From NCBI GenBank assembly GCA_017632345.1, contig JAGBRL010000011.1, positions 62,001-126,000 on the forward strand: a stretch of 64,000 nt of DNA. The letters are read 5' to 3'. Shown here piece by piece: positions 9,771 to 18,439 of the stretch. A program made the position numbers and the translations under genes. The stretch's first letter is position 1. The number at the start of each line of letters is the position of its first letter. This stretch comes from Paludibacteraceae bacterium. GTDB taxonomy: Bacteria; Bacteroidota; Bacteroidia; Bacteroidales; Paludibacteraceae. Below the pieces are notes generated by a model. That model had not been told where the DNA came from. It saw nothing but the letters and a program-made list of their open reading frames with translations, and searched no databases.

Positions 9771-11177
9771 ATGATGGTTGGATTTTCTTTCAGAAAACAT
9801 TTTTTGTGCATGTCTGCGCTTGTCGTTATGGCTTTAGGGGCTTTTGACGCAAGGGCGGAAAGGACGGTTGTGTCTGGTGTTGCGAAGAGTTATGCAGGCA
9901 AGGAACTTGCCCTTAAGTGTTTTTCTGACCAGATTGTCTATACGGAGAGATTGTTGGCAAACTCTGTTGTCGATGAATCGGGCAATTTTACTTTTGTCGT
10001 CGATGTGGATTCGCCTGTGCAGGCTTTCGTGCCGATGGATGTGTGCCGAGGTTTTATATATCTTGAGCCGGGTGAGACTTATAAGATTTCATTGCCTGAA
10101 TATGAAGAGAGAACTTTGCCGCAGAAACTCGACCCTTATTTTCAGCCTAAGGATTTTTTGCTGTCAATTGAGGGTTTGAAAAAGGGAGACTTTAACTTTC
10201 AGATGATGGAGTTCGATGATGCTTTTGACTATTTCAGCATGAAGCATCTTGTGTATGGGGCTAAAAAGGATTCTGTGCTGGCTTCCATTGAAAATATGCA
10301 GAACATTTTTCCTGACTTGACTAAGCCTTATCAGCGGGAGTTTATGGATTATCGCTTCCTGCTCTTGGAAAACCTCTCTGATATGTCTAAAGATAGTGTC
10401 TTGCTGCATTTTAACAAAATAGGGACGAATGTTTATAATTCTGCTTTTTGGGACGCTTTTAATAATATTTTGAATGAGTTTATTGCTCAGACTGGCGGCT
10501 CTGAGGAGTTTTATATCTTTAAGAAGATTGTGGAGGAGGAGAATGCGAAGATTCTTTTTGCAATGCTGCAAAACAGATATGGAGTGACTGATGTGAATCT
10601 TATGGAGCTGATGGCAATCAAGATTATTGCGGACCTTGCTAATAATCCGATTTTCAACAAGGAGAATGTGTTTAATCTGTTGCACAATATGTACGGACTG
10701 CTGTCGAGCGAGGAGAACAGGAAACTGCTTATTGCGGTCGAAACGTTAGTCAGCTCTAATTTTATAGGAACGTACGCTTCTGATTTCGAGGCTTTTGACC
10801 ATGAAGGGAAAGCAAGAAAATTGTCTGATTTGAAGGGAAAGTATGTGTATATTAACGTGTGCAATTCTAAGGTGGATAAAACTCTGAAGGATCTTAACGT
10901 GCTTATGAGGTTTCATGATGCGTATAAGGATAATCTTGTGATTGTGAATCTGTTTTTGTATGATGAGGTTGAGGATCTGGCTCATTATCCTGCACATTTT
11001 AAGGCGAAGATGAAGTTTTGGCAGATGCCTAATCCTGATGCGTTCCGAAAAATTTATGGAGCTGTAAACGTTCCGTCTTATTTCCTTATTGACCCTGAAG
11101 GGAAGTTCTTGATGAATGGAGCTGAACCTAATGATGAGCTTAGGATTCTTTTACAGCGTATTTTGCTAAAACAGTAG
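9771..11177 (+). CDS. Exported thioredoxin-like (TlpA/DUF4369-type) protein with degenerate active site
   Basis: 468 residues from the ATG at 9771; a TTG 15 bp upstream is less likely. A signal peptide ends near AFDARA. Residues ~25-110 form a beta-rich domain like the DUF4369 domain often placed before thioredoxin domains in Bacteroidetes. Residues ~335-465 have a thioredoxin-like fold, with a YVYINVCNSKVDKTLKDL strand-helix and a cis-Pro region VPSYFLIDPEG. The usual CxxC is reduced to a single Cys (CNSK), so it is unlikely to be a normal disulfide reductase. Its 3' end overlaps the convergent PorP/SprF gene by 12 bp. Confidence 0.8.
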   Translation: MMVGFSFRKHFLCMSALVVMALGAFDARAERTVVSGVAKSYAGKELALKCFSDQIVYTERLLANSVVDESGNFTFVVDVDSPVQAFVPMDVCRGFIYLEPGETYKISLPEYEERTLPQKLDPYFQPKDFLLSIEGLKKGDFNFQMMEFDDAFDYFSMKHLVYGAKKDSVLASIENMQNIFPDLTKPYQREFMDYRFLLLENLSDMSKDSVLLHFNKIGTNVYNSAFWDAFNNILNEFIAQTGGSEEFYIFKKIVEEENAKILFAMLQNRYGVTDVNLMELMAIKIIADLANNPIFNKENVFNLLHNMYGLLSSEENRKLLIAVETLVSSNFIGTYASDFEAFDHEGKARKLSDLKGKYVYINVCNSKVDKTLKDLNVLMRFHDAYKDNLVIVNLFLYDEVEDLAHYPAHFKAKMKFWQMPNPDAFRKIYGAVNVPSYFLIDPEGKFLMNGAEPNDELRILLQRILLKQ

Positions 11178-12074
11178 TCTGTCGTTATCCCAGCTGGCTG
11201 GCGGCTCGTTTTTTACTGGTTGCCTGAATCCGAATATGAATTCGAAGGTTGAGGCTGTGTGCGACTTCCTTAGCGCGTTAGCGGCGTGTTCGTATGCTGC
11301 GCCCACGTACAAGTGACGGCTAAAATTAACTTTTATATGAAATCCGATGTTTTTCTCTGCTCTGTAAGATAGTCCTGCAAACAGTTTTTCGTCTGACGCA
11401 AGTATTGCGCTTATATCTGGAGCGTAGCCTGTAAATTGTTCTGTCTGCACGTTTCCTTCTATGTTCAGGGTGAGTTTTTTTGTGAGTTGCGCTTTATATC
11501 CTGAAGTTATATATCCGTGCGGTTTTGGAGTGTAAAAGTTCGATTTGAACTTGTTCAGGTTTGACACTGTTGCGCCGAAATAAAAGTTGTCGAAGCAAAG
11601 GTAAAGCCCGGTTCTGAATGATAAGAAGCGGCAGTCCGGCGTTCGGCTCAGCGAGGCTAAGTCGCGAACCTCCTCGTCAGACAGGTCTGAAATGTCCCAT
11701 TTCATCGAGTTAAAAGAACTCCCGATGCCAAAGGCGAGCAGGCTATTCTTTAAGTTGATTCCGTAAGAGAATATAAGTTCAGCCATGCTGTTTGTCTTTA
11801 TGCCGCATTTCTCTTGATTTGCAATGGCTCCGATTGCAAGTCCGCCGGATCTTATTTTGTAATGTCCGGAAAACAGTGTGTTTTGAGGATTGCCCTCTAT
11901 GCCTCTCCATTGATTGCAGTACAGCAAAGTCAGATTTACCTCCTCTTTGGTTGCGCTGTATGCAACTTGCCGCAATTGGGGAACGAAATGGTGCATTATT
12001 GTATGAAATTCTTGCTGCGCTTTTATATTCAGGGCAAGGCAGAGCAGCAGTGCAGATAAAAAGATCTTCTTCAT
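11166..12074 (-). CDS. PorP/SprF family type IX secretion membrane protein
   Basis: A 302-residue predicted outer-membrane beta-barrel. The signal peptide (cleavage after ALNIKA) is followed by alternating amphipathic strands and the typical early QFHTIMHHFVP-like region. PorP/SprF proteins work with T9SS to deliver or attach particular cargo at the surface; SprF is needed for the adhesin SprB in gliding Flavobacteria. The start codon lies 1 bp after the stop of the large type B cargo gene, so this pair looks like a dedicated cargo-partner operon. Divergence from the copy at 20710 suggests a different cargo. Confidence 0.85.
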   Translation of the reverse strand: MKKIFLSALLLCLALNIKAQQEFHTIMHHFVPQLRQVAYSATKEEVNLTLLYCNQWRGIEGNPQNTLFSGHYKIRSGGLAIGAIANQEKCGIKTNSMAELIFSYGINLKNSLLAFGIGSSFNSMKWDISDLSDEEVRDLASLSRTPDCRFLSFRTGLYLCFDNFYFGATVSNLNKFKSNFYTPKPHGYITSGYKAQLTKKLTLNIEGNVQTEQFTGYAPDISAILASDEKLFAGLSYRAEKNIGFHIKVNFSRHLYVGAAYEHAANALRKSHTASTFEFIFGFRQPVKNEPPASWDNDRLLF

Positions 12075-12075
12075 A

Positions 12076-14520
12076 TTAGTAAAATATATCGATGAAACCG
12101 CTCATTTTTATCTCTTTCTCAGTGTAAAAAATATAAAAATAGGTTGAAGGCGGCAGCTTTTTACCATTCTCAAATCTGTTATTGCTCATATTGACACCGT
12201 CCCATGTGTTTGCATAATTCTTTTGACGAAAAACAACGCTTCCCCATTTATTGAAAACAATCAGTTCATTTTCGGGATAGCTGTCAATATCATTAATTTC
12301 AAAAAAATCGTTTATCCCGTCGGAATTAGGTGTCATTATTTTTTTCTGATAGGTGTCGTCAAAATCATAAGAAGGCTCATGTTTCTCTTTTGTTATAAGG
12401 ATGGAAAACTTGCAAGTTTTGACAATATTGTCGGCATTGTCTTTTATGTGATATGTAAAATTGTACAGGCCGGGTTTAAACGTTTGATTTATGGAGCCTG
12501 GTTCTCCGTGCACATAGTACGAGCCGCAGTCTTTAGATATAAGGATTTCTTCCATGCAGAGCGTTGTGTCTTGCTGTCCGTCCTTCAGTTCCATAGATTT
12601 GTCTGTCGGGCAATTTAGAAAATGCACGTCTGTCGTGTCCTTAGCGGTGGCAGTGATTGCGCAAGAGTCGCGGCTTTCTTTGCAGCCGTCTTCTGCGACG
12701 AACAGAAAAGTTGCTTTGTCGCCGTCAGATAGTGTTGCTCCGTTCGGCTGTATGCGAGTGAACGTGCCATTCGTGGCGATTGGTGGGTTGGGCGAAAAAT
12801 AGGCTTCGCAAGCACCTTCTTCAATGTATATCGTGGTGTCTTTAGGACAGATGATTTTAGGAGGTTCGGCAGTTTTAACCACATTTAGGTAATAAGAGCA
12901 ACTATCCATTTTAATCTTTTGAGAGTCTGCAAGATAGAAAGTCAGCAGATGTTTTCCTACTTTATAATAAGCGGGAATGGAGTGCTTTGTCTCTATCGAA
13001 TAGTATCCGCAAATATCATCGAAGTCGGGTTGTGGCGGTGCAAAATAAAAGGAGTCTCTTCCGCACTTTACATAGACGGTTGTGTCTTTCGGACAATTTG
13101 TGAAAATAGATTTGATGGAGTCCGTTTTAAATTTTACAGACAATTCAAACTCGTTTCTTTCTCCGCATTCAGAAAAAGTAATTAATTTAGTTTTGTAAAT
13201 TGAATCTGGTTTAGGACAGTTGAATATCTCGTTCTCAATCTGTACAGAGTGCAAATGTTTATTGTCAGACACGAAGTCTGTGGCATTCAGACATATTTGA
13301 GGAGATTGAATGCAGATTGTTGAGTCTGTCCTAATTTTAGGAAACGAGTCTCGTTTGATTGTAACTTTAATCGTCTGATACTCATTCATGTACAACTCGG
13401 TTTTGTAGTTTGCCATTTTAAAAACAGGAAAAACGGAAAGCTGATAATCACCCGGAGGCAAATTCTCTATCTTCGTTGTTTTTTCGGAACCTGAATATAC
13501 GCATCTCCAGCTTGAATTTTCGATGGAATCGCACTTTTCTGCAGAATTAGCTTTGTATTCTGTCCCGTTTTTCGGGAGGGCGACAGGTTCTTTGTCTGTA
13601 GATATAAACACAGCGAAAGAGTCGGCAGAAGGAAATGCTTCCCAATTTACGGAGAGTTTGCAGTCCTCGTAAATATTAGTGATGTCATATACTAACGGCA
13701 CAAACTCTATGGCAGTGGCGAGACTATCTCTGGAGAGCAGGGGGACGGGCAGTACATTCCGTTCCTTAACCCACTTTTTCGTAAGATGGTTGTACCATCC
13801 GTGAACTTTGTACAAAATATTGTCTTTTGCAGAATTTGCGGGGAAAAACTTAGAGTCCTTGTCAAATAGAGAGCCGTTTGGCAAAGTGTAGCCGTAAGTG
13901 CCTGATTTAGTGATAGTGTCGCCGTAAAAAAGAGCGTCGGAAGGTATGCTTGCGGCAGAAATTTCGGAAGCCTTCAGGCAGAAAGCCGCAATGCCGTCTG
14001 CATCGCCTCCGTTGCCAAGAAATCCGAAGTTTTTAGCTCTTCGGCTACCAATTCCGCCGTCGCCAAGCATGTTGAGGCAGTCGAATTGCTTGACCCAGTT
14101 GAGGTCAGAAATATCCTCGCTGCCTGGTCCGTTCAGCACACTGTTTATTCCGCCTACATAGAGAGTTTCGCCACGCTTGATAGAACCCGAATTAATCTCC
14201 ATGGCGTATGTGCAAGTCAGTCCGGAGACCCAGCCGTTTGTCTTTAAAGCGTTTCCGTTGTTGCAAGTGATGATTGTGTGTGGCGTTTCGGTAAAGTCGA
14301 TGCTGTCCAGCGCCATCAACTGGATATATTCAAAATTGCCGTCGCTGCCCTTGGCATTTGGCAGGTAAGCGCTTATAAGTAACTGAGCCTTAGCGTCTGT
14401 AGAGATTAAAAACAGAGCCAAAACATTAGTTAAGATAAACAGACCGAATCGTACCAGCCGTGACAATATGGCAAAGTCCGCCGCAAACGCCTTTGCCTTG
14501 CTAAAACAAACAATATTCAT
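12076..14520 (-). CDS. T9SS type B sorting domain (CHU_C) surface protein with lamin-tail-like and HYR-like domains
   Basis: 814 residues. A basic N-terminus and hydrophobic stretch up to STDAKA form a signal peptide. Residues ~46-230 resemble a lamin-tail domain. The middle contains beta-sandwich repeats, including two HYR-like units starting NCPKDTTVYVKCG and ICPKDTTIYIEEG. The last ~85 residues are a type B (gliding-motility-associated) sorting domain with IMTPNSDGINDFF and FNKWGSVVF. Type B cargo crosses the outer membrane through T9SS and usually stays at the surface or is released. It is co-transcribed with the PorP/SprF gene that follows. Ligand unknown; adhesin-like by architecture. 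Confidence 0.9.
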   Translation of the reverse strand: MNIVCFSKAKAFAADFAILSRLVRFGLFILTNVLALFLISTDAKAQLLISAYLPNAKGSDGNFEYIQLMALDSIDFTETPHTIITCNNGNALKTNGWVSGLTCTYAMEINSGSIKRGETLYVGGINSVLNGPGSEDISDLNWVKQFDCLNMLGDGGIGSRRAKNFGFLGNGGDADGIAAFCLKASEISAASIPSDALFYGDTITKSGTYGYTLPNGSLFDKDSKFFPANSAKDNILYKVHGWYNHLTKKWVKERNVLPVPLLSRDSLATAIEFVPLVYDITNIYEDCKLSVNWEAFPSADSFAVFISTDKEPVALPKNGTEYKANSAEKCDSIENSSWRCVYSGSEKTTKIENLPPGDYQLSVFPVFKMANYKTELYMNEYQTIKVTIKRDSFPKIRTDSTICIQSPQICLNATDFVSDNKHLHSVQIENEIFNCPKPDSIYKTKLITFSECGERNEFELSVKFKTDSIKSIFTNCPKDTTVYVKCGRDSFYFAPPQPDFDDICGYYSIETKHSIPAYYKVGKHLLTFYLADSQKIKMDSCSYYLNVVKTAEPPKIICPKDTTIYIEEGACEAYFSPNPPIATNGTFTRIQPNGATLSDGDKATFLFVAEDGCKESRDSCAITATAKDTTDVHFLNCPTDKSMELKDGQQDTTLCMEEILISKDCGSYYVHGEPGSINQTFKPGLYNFTYHIKDNADNIVKTCKFSILITKEKHEPSYDFDDTYQKKIMTPNSDGINDFFEINDIDSYPENELIVFNKWGSVVFRQKNYANTWDGVNMSNNRFENGKKLPPSTYFYIFYTEKEIKMSGFIDIFY

Positions 14521-14702
14521 CTGAAAACGTAAAATTTAAAAAAACGCAGCAAAGATAAAGCAATCTTGCATATAAAAAACATGGGATATAAAAAAGATGT
14601 ACGAGGTCTATTTTTTTAAGATTTTTTAAGAAAGAAAACACTTATGAGTGAGAAATCAAGATAAAATTGCAAAAATAATTTTTTTTAGTTGGACTAAAAT
14701 TG

Positions 14703-14710
14703 TAACTTCG
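14703..14710 (+). promoter_or_regulatory. Possible -7 box (TAACTTCG) before first short T9SS cargo gene
   Basis: One mismatch to TAnnTTTG, about 92 bp before the ATG at 14802. A sister box TAATTTCG with the same downstream CAT lies before the beta-prism lipoprotein gene, which makes a shared promoter type plausible. Confidence 0.4.
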
Positions 14711-14801
14711 CATTACAGATTTTAAATGTGAGGGTTTTGCCTGCTTTTTATGTCTGTTAGATTAAGTTTAATGCTGACCTATATAATAGGGTAAATATTT
14801 T

Positions 14802-16061
14802 ATGAGATTATTTATTTCAACAATTCTGACGCTATTCGTCAGTGTCACTTCTTTTGCAGTGACTACAATTAACGTCCACGTCACCGACAAGAACGGCAAC
14901 CCTGTTCCGAACGCAAAGGTTGAGGTGAAGGGTGTTAATGCATGGGAAGAGGAGGATTTTCTTGAAACTATAGGGGTGGATTTTCATAAATGTTTCGAGG
15001 AAAAGGGTTATGTATTCGATACATTAGAAGACTTCTCTCTTGTACCACTCTCTCCTGGTTTTGAGAGTGTTGAATCTGCTGAAGTTACATTAAAAAAGGA
15101 GGTGCTCAACAAGCTTGAGACATGCGGGTATTTTGAAGATTTAGATACTTGGGAGGAGCAGATGCGTAAATATGAGGGCAGATTCAAGTCGGAATATATA
15201 ACAACAGTCAGAACAGATGCAAGTGGGTATGCGCGCGTTGAGGTTGACGGATATGAGGAATATCGCGTGGCAGTGTCAAATTCTGTACGTTTTTTTAAGG
15301 ACGGGGCGGAAAATTTGAAGATGTCTGTTGTGACAGAGGCTGACGTTGTCAGAATGATTTTTGGAGAGTTTTTTGGAAGGTGTGCATTAATAGATGGAAG
15401 CGACTGGACACTTTATGTGGTGAAATCCAATCCTTATTTTGACATACGTAAGTCATTCCCCTACAATGACAGTTTGCTTCGACCGGAAGATATACTTAAA
15501 TATTATCCGGAGATTCATGATATAAGAGTTTTGAGTAAAGATGCGTACTCAGAACATTTTTTGAATCGATGGGCATGGACTTCTTGGGATAGAATTCCAG
15601 CCAAGGACAGATCTTTTTCTTTGTATCTGGAGCAGGGGGAGTATCAGTTTATTCTGTCTTCTGACGACGGCAGCATTGTTGTTGATGATGTTGACACAAG
15701 AACAGTGAGGTCTAATGAAAGCGACCAAAGAAAAACCTTTTGGAGAAAGGACTCGGCAGGACGGTGGCTGCTTTATTTCTTTGTTGATATGAATTATGAC
15801 TACAAAACCAAAACACCACCGGACAACATCCAAATCCCTACCGTCATAACCCCATACACTCAGGACGGTTTGAACGATGACTTTTTGCCGGGCTACGAGG
15901 TGGAAATCTTCGATTATTACGGCAATTTTGTAAGTTCGTCGGCTAACGGCTGGGACGGTCGCAAAGGCTCTGACTTAGCCCCTCCGGGCATCTACTTCTA
16001 CAAAGTGACGCTGAAGGACGGCAGAAAACGCAAAGGGACGGTTGAGGTGATAAAAATGTAA
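14802..16061 (+). CDS. T9SS type B sorting domain protein, short paralog 1
   Basis: 419 residues. Signal peptide ~1-19, then NVHVTDKNGNPVPNAKVEV, the start of an Ig-like or carboxypeptidase-regulatory-type beta domain that closes with TDASGYARVEVDG near residue 150. A variable middle (~160-335) has no recognised motif. The C-terminal ~80 residues carry VITPYTQDGLNDDF and a FDYYGN..WDGRKGSDLAPPGIYFYKV pattern, a type B T9SS sorting domain. It is a close paralog of the gene at 17280: both ends are nearly identical while the centres differ. Exported surface protein; function unknown. About 215 bp separate it from the next gene, which has its own candidate promoter. Confidence 0.85.
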   Translation: MRLFISTILTLFVSVTSFAVTTINVHVTDKNGNPVPNAKVEVKGVNAWEEEDFLETIGVDFHKCFEEKGYVFDTLEDFSLVPLSPGFESVESAEVTLKKEVLNKLETCGYFEDLDTWEEQMRKYEGRFKSEYITTVRTDASGYARVEVDGYEEYRVAVSNSVRFFKDGAENLKMSVVTEADVVRMIFGEFFGRCALIDGSDWTLYVVKSNPYFDIRKSFPYNDSLLRPEDILKYYPEIHDIRVLSKDAYSEHFLNRWAWTSWDRIPAKDRSFSLYLEQGEYQFILSSDDGSIVVDDVDTRTVRSNESDQRKTFWRKDSAGRWLLYFFVDMNYDYKTKTPPDNIQIPTVITPYTQDGLNDDFLPGYEVEIFDYYGNFVSSSANGWDGRKGSDLAPPGIYFYKVTLKDGRKRKGTVEVIKM

Positions 16062-16066
16062 AAATA
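15826..16066 (+). repeat. Direct repeat, copy 1 (type B sorting-domain DNA)
   Basis: About 235 bp nearly identical to 18200-18436, with roughly a dozen mismatches by eye. It encodes the sorting domains of the two paralogs. Same orientation, 2.37 kb apart. Confidence 0.9.
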
Positions 16067-16118
16067 AAAAATAAGCAAAAAAAGCGAATTAATATTTTTT
16101 ATTTCAAAAATAAATATG

Positions 16119-16126
16119 TAATTTCG
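16119..16126 (+). promoter_or_regulatory. Possible -7 box (TAATTTCG) before beta-prism lipoprotein gene
   Basis: One mismatch to TAnnTTTG, followed by CATC as at the 14703 box. It implies a leader of about 145 nt. Confidence 0.4.
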
Positions 16127-16277
16127 CATCGTTGAAAGTTTATACGGCTTTATATCGATATTTTGCAAAGAAGTTTGTCTTGGATTGTTTTCTTGAATAT
16201 TTCGGGGAAAAGTTTAACCAAACAACGTCTAAATTTTAAACACAGTATTAATTATTTAAAAAACTTAAAATTTAAAA

Positions 16278-17228
16278 ATGAAATCATTTAATTTGAAATG
16301 GGGGGGGGTAATTATGCTTTCCGCATTTATGTTTATTTCGTGTGAAAAAGATGATGCATTGAATCAGGATGCGCAAAACTTGAACAGCGAAAGCCAGTTG
16401 GATAAAGACATCCAGATTCTTCCGTTCTTCGAAGTCGCAAAGGGAGATTCTATCTCTAAGGATGTGTATAGGGAGAAGCCAGAATGGGCTGAAAATGAAG
16501 AAAATGAAATGTCAGAAGATGCGGTGTCAGAAGATGATTCTAACTATTCTTCAATATTAAGATCTTCAGAATCTGAACCAGAAGATCAGCGTGTGCTTAT
16601 AGACATACAGGTTAGATCTTTTAATAAGTCAACAGATGCTCCTTCATACTACTATTCCTATCCTAAAAATATGGATAAGTGTAATGAATGGTTGTATTAT
16701 GGGAAATGGAATTACGATTTAAATAAAGGAGCAGGAGGTAAATATATTTATTTTTATACTGCATATCGATGGGTTAGTAAAACAGATTTGGTTAATCTTA
16801 CGAATTCTTCTATATCAAGGTGCAAAGGTTGGGCGTTAAGGAATGTTGTTTCTAACTCATACAAGCGGTCTGGAGATTATACAGAATCGATTAATAAAAC
16901 AATGGCAAATACATATGGGTTTCAATACGAATGGCATAAATTGGGGACAAATGGTTGTGGTCAACTAGATTCTATGGAGGAACTTATGCGAGGGAAGTAC
17001 AGCCCTGCTTATTATGGAACAGGAAAACAAGTAGATTTAAACGAAGGAGCAGGAGGTAAATATATCTATATTTGGGGATCTTCTAATTGTCGACACGAAG
17101 GATATATTCACACGTTAATGTTGTCGAATGATAGTAATAGAAGAAAAGATGGTTATGAAAGATTGACAGGAGATCTAAATGATGGGGCTGGTGGTAAATA
17201 TATATATTTACATTGCAAACGATATTAA
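16278..17228 (+). CDS. Lipoprotein with three beta-prism/MABP-like repeat motifs
   Basis: 316 residues from the first ATG. The signal sequence ends in a lipobox at FMFISC, so it is a predicted lipoprotein. An acidic Ser/Glu-rich linker (~25-105) follows. DLNKGAGGKYIYFY, DLNEGAGGKYIYIW and DLNDGAGGKYIYLH start at about residues 147, 253 and 299. The DLNxGAGGKYIY signature occurs in MABP and in C-terminal beta-prism domains of some MACPF-type proteins, where three such motifs mark pseudo-threefold symmetry; this link is from family knowledge, not a search. A run of nine G (16300-16308) lies at codons 8-11. If translation starts at the in-frame ATG at 16313, the G-run falls in the ribosome-binding region instead. 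Flanked by two type B paralogs. Confidence 0.7.
   Translation: MKSFNLKWGGVIMLSAFMFISCEKDDALNQDAQNLNSESQLDKDIQILPFFEVAKGDSISKDVYREKPEWAENEENEMSEDAVSEDDSNYSSILRSSESEPEDQRVLIDIQVRSFNKSTDAPSYYYSYPKNMDKCNEWLYYGKWNYDLNKGAGGKYIYFYTAYRWVSKTDLVNLTNSSISRCKGWALRNVVSNSYKRSGDYTESINKTMANTYGFQYEWHKLGTNGCGQLDSMEELMRGKYSPAYYGTGKQVDLNEGAGGKYIYIWGSSNCRHEGYIHTLMLSNDSNRRKDGYERLTGDLNDGAGGKYIYLHCKRY
16300..16308 (+). repeat. Nine-base poly-G tract at the 5' end of the beta-prism lipoprotein gene
   Basis: A homopolymer of nine G in an otherwise AT-rich region, 22 bases into the reading frame. A change of one base would shift the frame from the first ATG, or alter spacing to the second ATG at 16313. Confidence 0.85.
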
Positions 17229-17235
17229 ACGTAGG

Positions 17236-17264
17236 ATTTTTCAGGGGCTTTAAGCCCCTGAAAA
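17236..17264 (+). promoter_or_regulatory. Perfect hairpin just upstream of the second type B paralog start
   Basis: TTTTCAGGGGCTT and AAGCCCCTGAAAA form a near-perfect palindrome. The stem ends about 15 nt before the ATG at 17280. On the plus strand it is followed by AAATTAAATAA, not a T-run, so it is a weak terminator for the lipoprotein gene. It may instead affect mRNA stability or initiation. Confidence 0.55.
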
Positions 17265-17279
17265 TTAAATAAATGACAA

Positions 17280-18431
17280 ATGAGAATTTTATTTTTTCTT
17301 GTAATTGTTTTATACAATTCGATGTCTTTTGCTCTAACTACCATAAACGTCCACGTCACCGACAAGAACGGGCGTCCTGTGCCTAATGCAAAGGTGGAGG
17401 TGAATGGCGTTGTGCTTTTGTCTGAAGAAGAGTTTTTGAGGCAAATTGGACTAGAGAATTGCGTGGAGTGTGTTAAGAAAAACAAAAAAAAATTAGAGCA
17501 GGAACTGAAATATGACAAAATCGGGAATTGGCAAGACTGCGGATATGATAATTATGAAGTATGGCGTATGAGCATGTCTGAGAGAGCTGGTCGTTACGAA
17601 TATGACTATTTAGGGTCTTATATGACTGATGAAAATGGTTTTGCAAGAGTTGAGGCTGACGGATTTGAAGAATATCGCATTTCTGTTAATGGTGCGACAA
17701 GATATTTTATAGATGGTTTGAAAAATGTAAAAATGTCGGTGAAATCGGGAGAACAGCGATTGCAATTTTCAATATCAGATATATTTAGATTGATTGATAG
17801 TGTCAATATTGTCTATGTGGTTAAGAAAAATCCGTATCTTGACATAAGGAAGAAACTGCCAGAAAATAAAGGTCTTCTTAAATTTGAAGATGTTTTGAAA
17901 TATTATCCGGAGGTGCAAAGTGTAAGATACTTTAAAAGAGAGGCTGTTGAATGTATTGCTTTTCTTTATTCCACAATGGACGTTTCAGCCAGATATTGTG
18001 TAGAGCGTAATTTGTTTTTTTATCTTGAATATGGAGAATATCAGTTAATTGTCGGTCGAGAAAATGGTGAGATCTATATTTCAGATTTTATTATCGGTTA
18101 TGATGACGCTGTATGGATATGGAATGGAGTATCATGGGAGAATTTTTTGGCTTTGAAGTGGAACTCAGATTATAAAACACTTCCACCTCCGGACCAGATC
18201 CAAATCCCTACCGTCATAACACCATACACTCAGGATGGTTTGAATGACGATTTTCTGCCGGGCTACGAGGTTGAAATCTTCGATTATTACGGCAATTTTG
18301 TATGTTCGTCGGCTAACGGCTGGGACGGTCGCAAAGGCTCTGACTTAGCCCCTCCGGGCATCTACTTCTACAAAGTCAAGCTGAAGGACGGCAGAAAACG
18401 CAAAGGAACGGTTGAGGTGATAAAAATGTAA
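17280..18431 (+). CDS. T9SS type B sorting domain protein, short paralog 2
   Basis: 383 residues with the same plan as the gene at 14802: signal peptide ~1-18, NVHVTDKNGRPVPNAKVEV, TDENGFARVEADGFEEYR closing the first domain (~residue 130), a divergent middle with a conserved YVVKKNPYLDIRK block, and a C-terminal type B sorting domain with VITPYTQDGLNDDF. The N-terminal ~25 and C-terminal ~80 residues are nearly identical to its paralog; the middle is about 35 residues shorter and diverged. It starts a tight run (9, -4, 1 and -4 bp spacings) with two FKBP-type lipoproteins, an OmpA-family protein and PorP/SprF, so it is probably the cargo of that set. Confidence 0.85.
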   Translation: MRILFFLVIVLYNSMSFALTTINVHVTDKNGRPVPNAKVEVNGVVLLSEEEFLRQIGLENCVECVKKNKKKLEQELKYDKIGNWQDCGYDNYEVWRMSMSERAGRYEYDYLGSYMTDENGFARVEADGFEEYRISVNGATRYFIDGLKNVKMSVKSGEQRLQFSISDIFRLIDSVNIVYVVKKNPYLDIRKKLPENKGLLKFEDVLKYYPEVQSVRYFKREAVECIAFLYSTMDVSARYCVERNLFFYLEYGEYQLIVGRENGEIYISDFIIGYDDAVWIWNGVSWENFLALKWNSDYKTLPPPDQIQIPTVITPYTQDGLNDDFLPGYEVEIFDYYGNFVCSSANGWDGRKGSDLAPPGIYFYKVKLKDGRKRKGTVEVIKM

Positions 18432-18436
18432 AAAAA
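18200..18436 (+). repeat. Direct repeat, copy 2 (type B sorting-domain DNA)
   Basis: Nearly identical to 15826-16066. Recombination between the two copies would remove the beta-prism lipoprotein gene and fuse the paralogs. Confidence 0.9.
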
Positions 18437-18439
18437 GAA

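Noticed and set aside
11166-11177. 12-bp overlap of convergent genes as a sign of wrong gene ends
   Set aside because: Both stops and both protein ends look normal; short 3' overlaps are ordinary in compact genomes.
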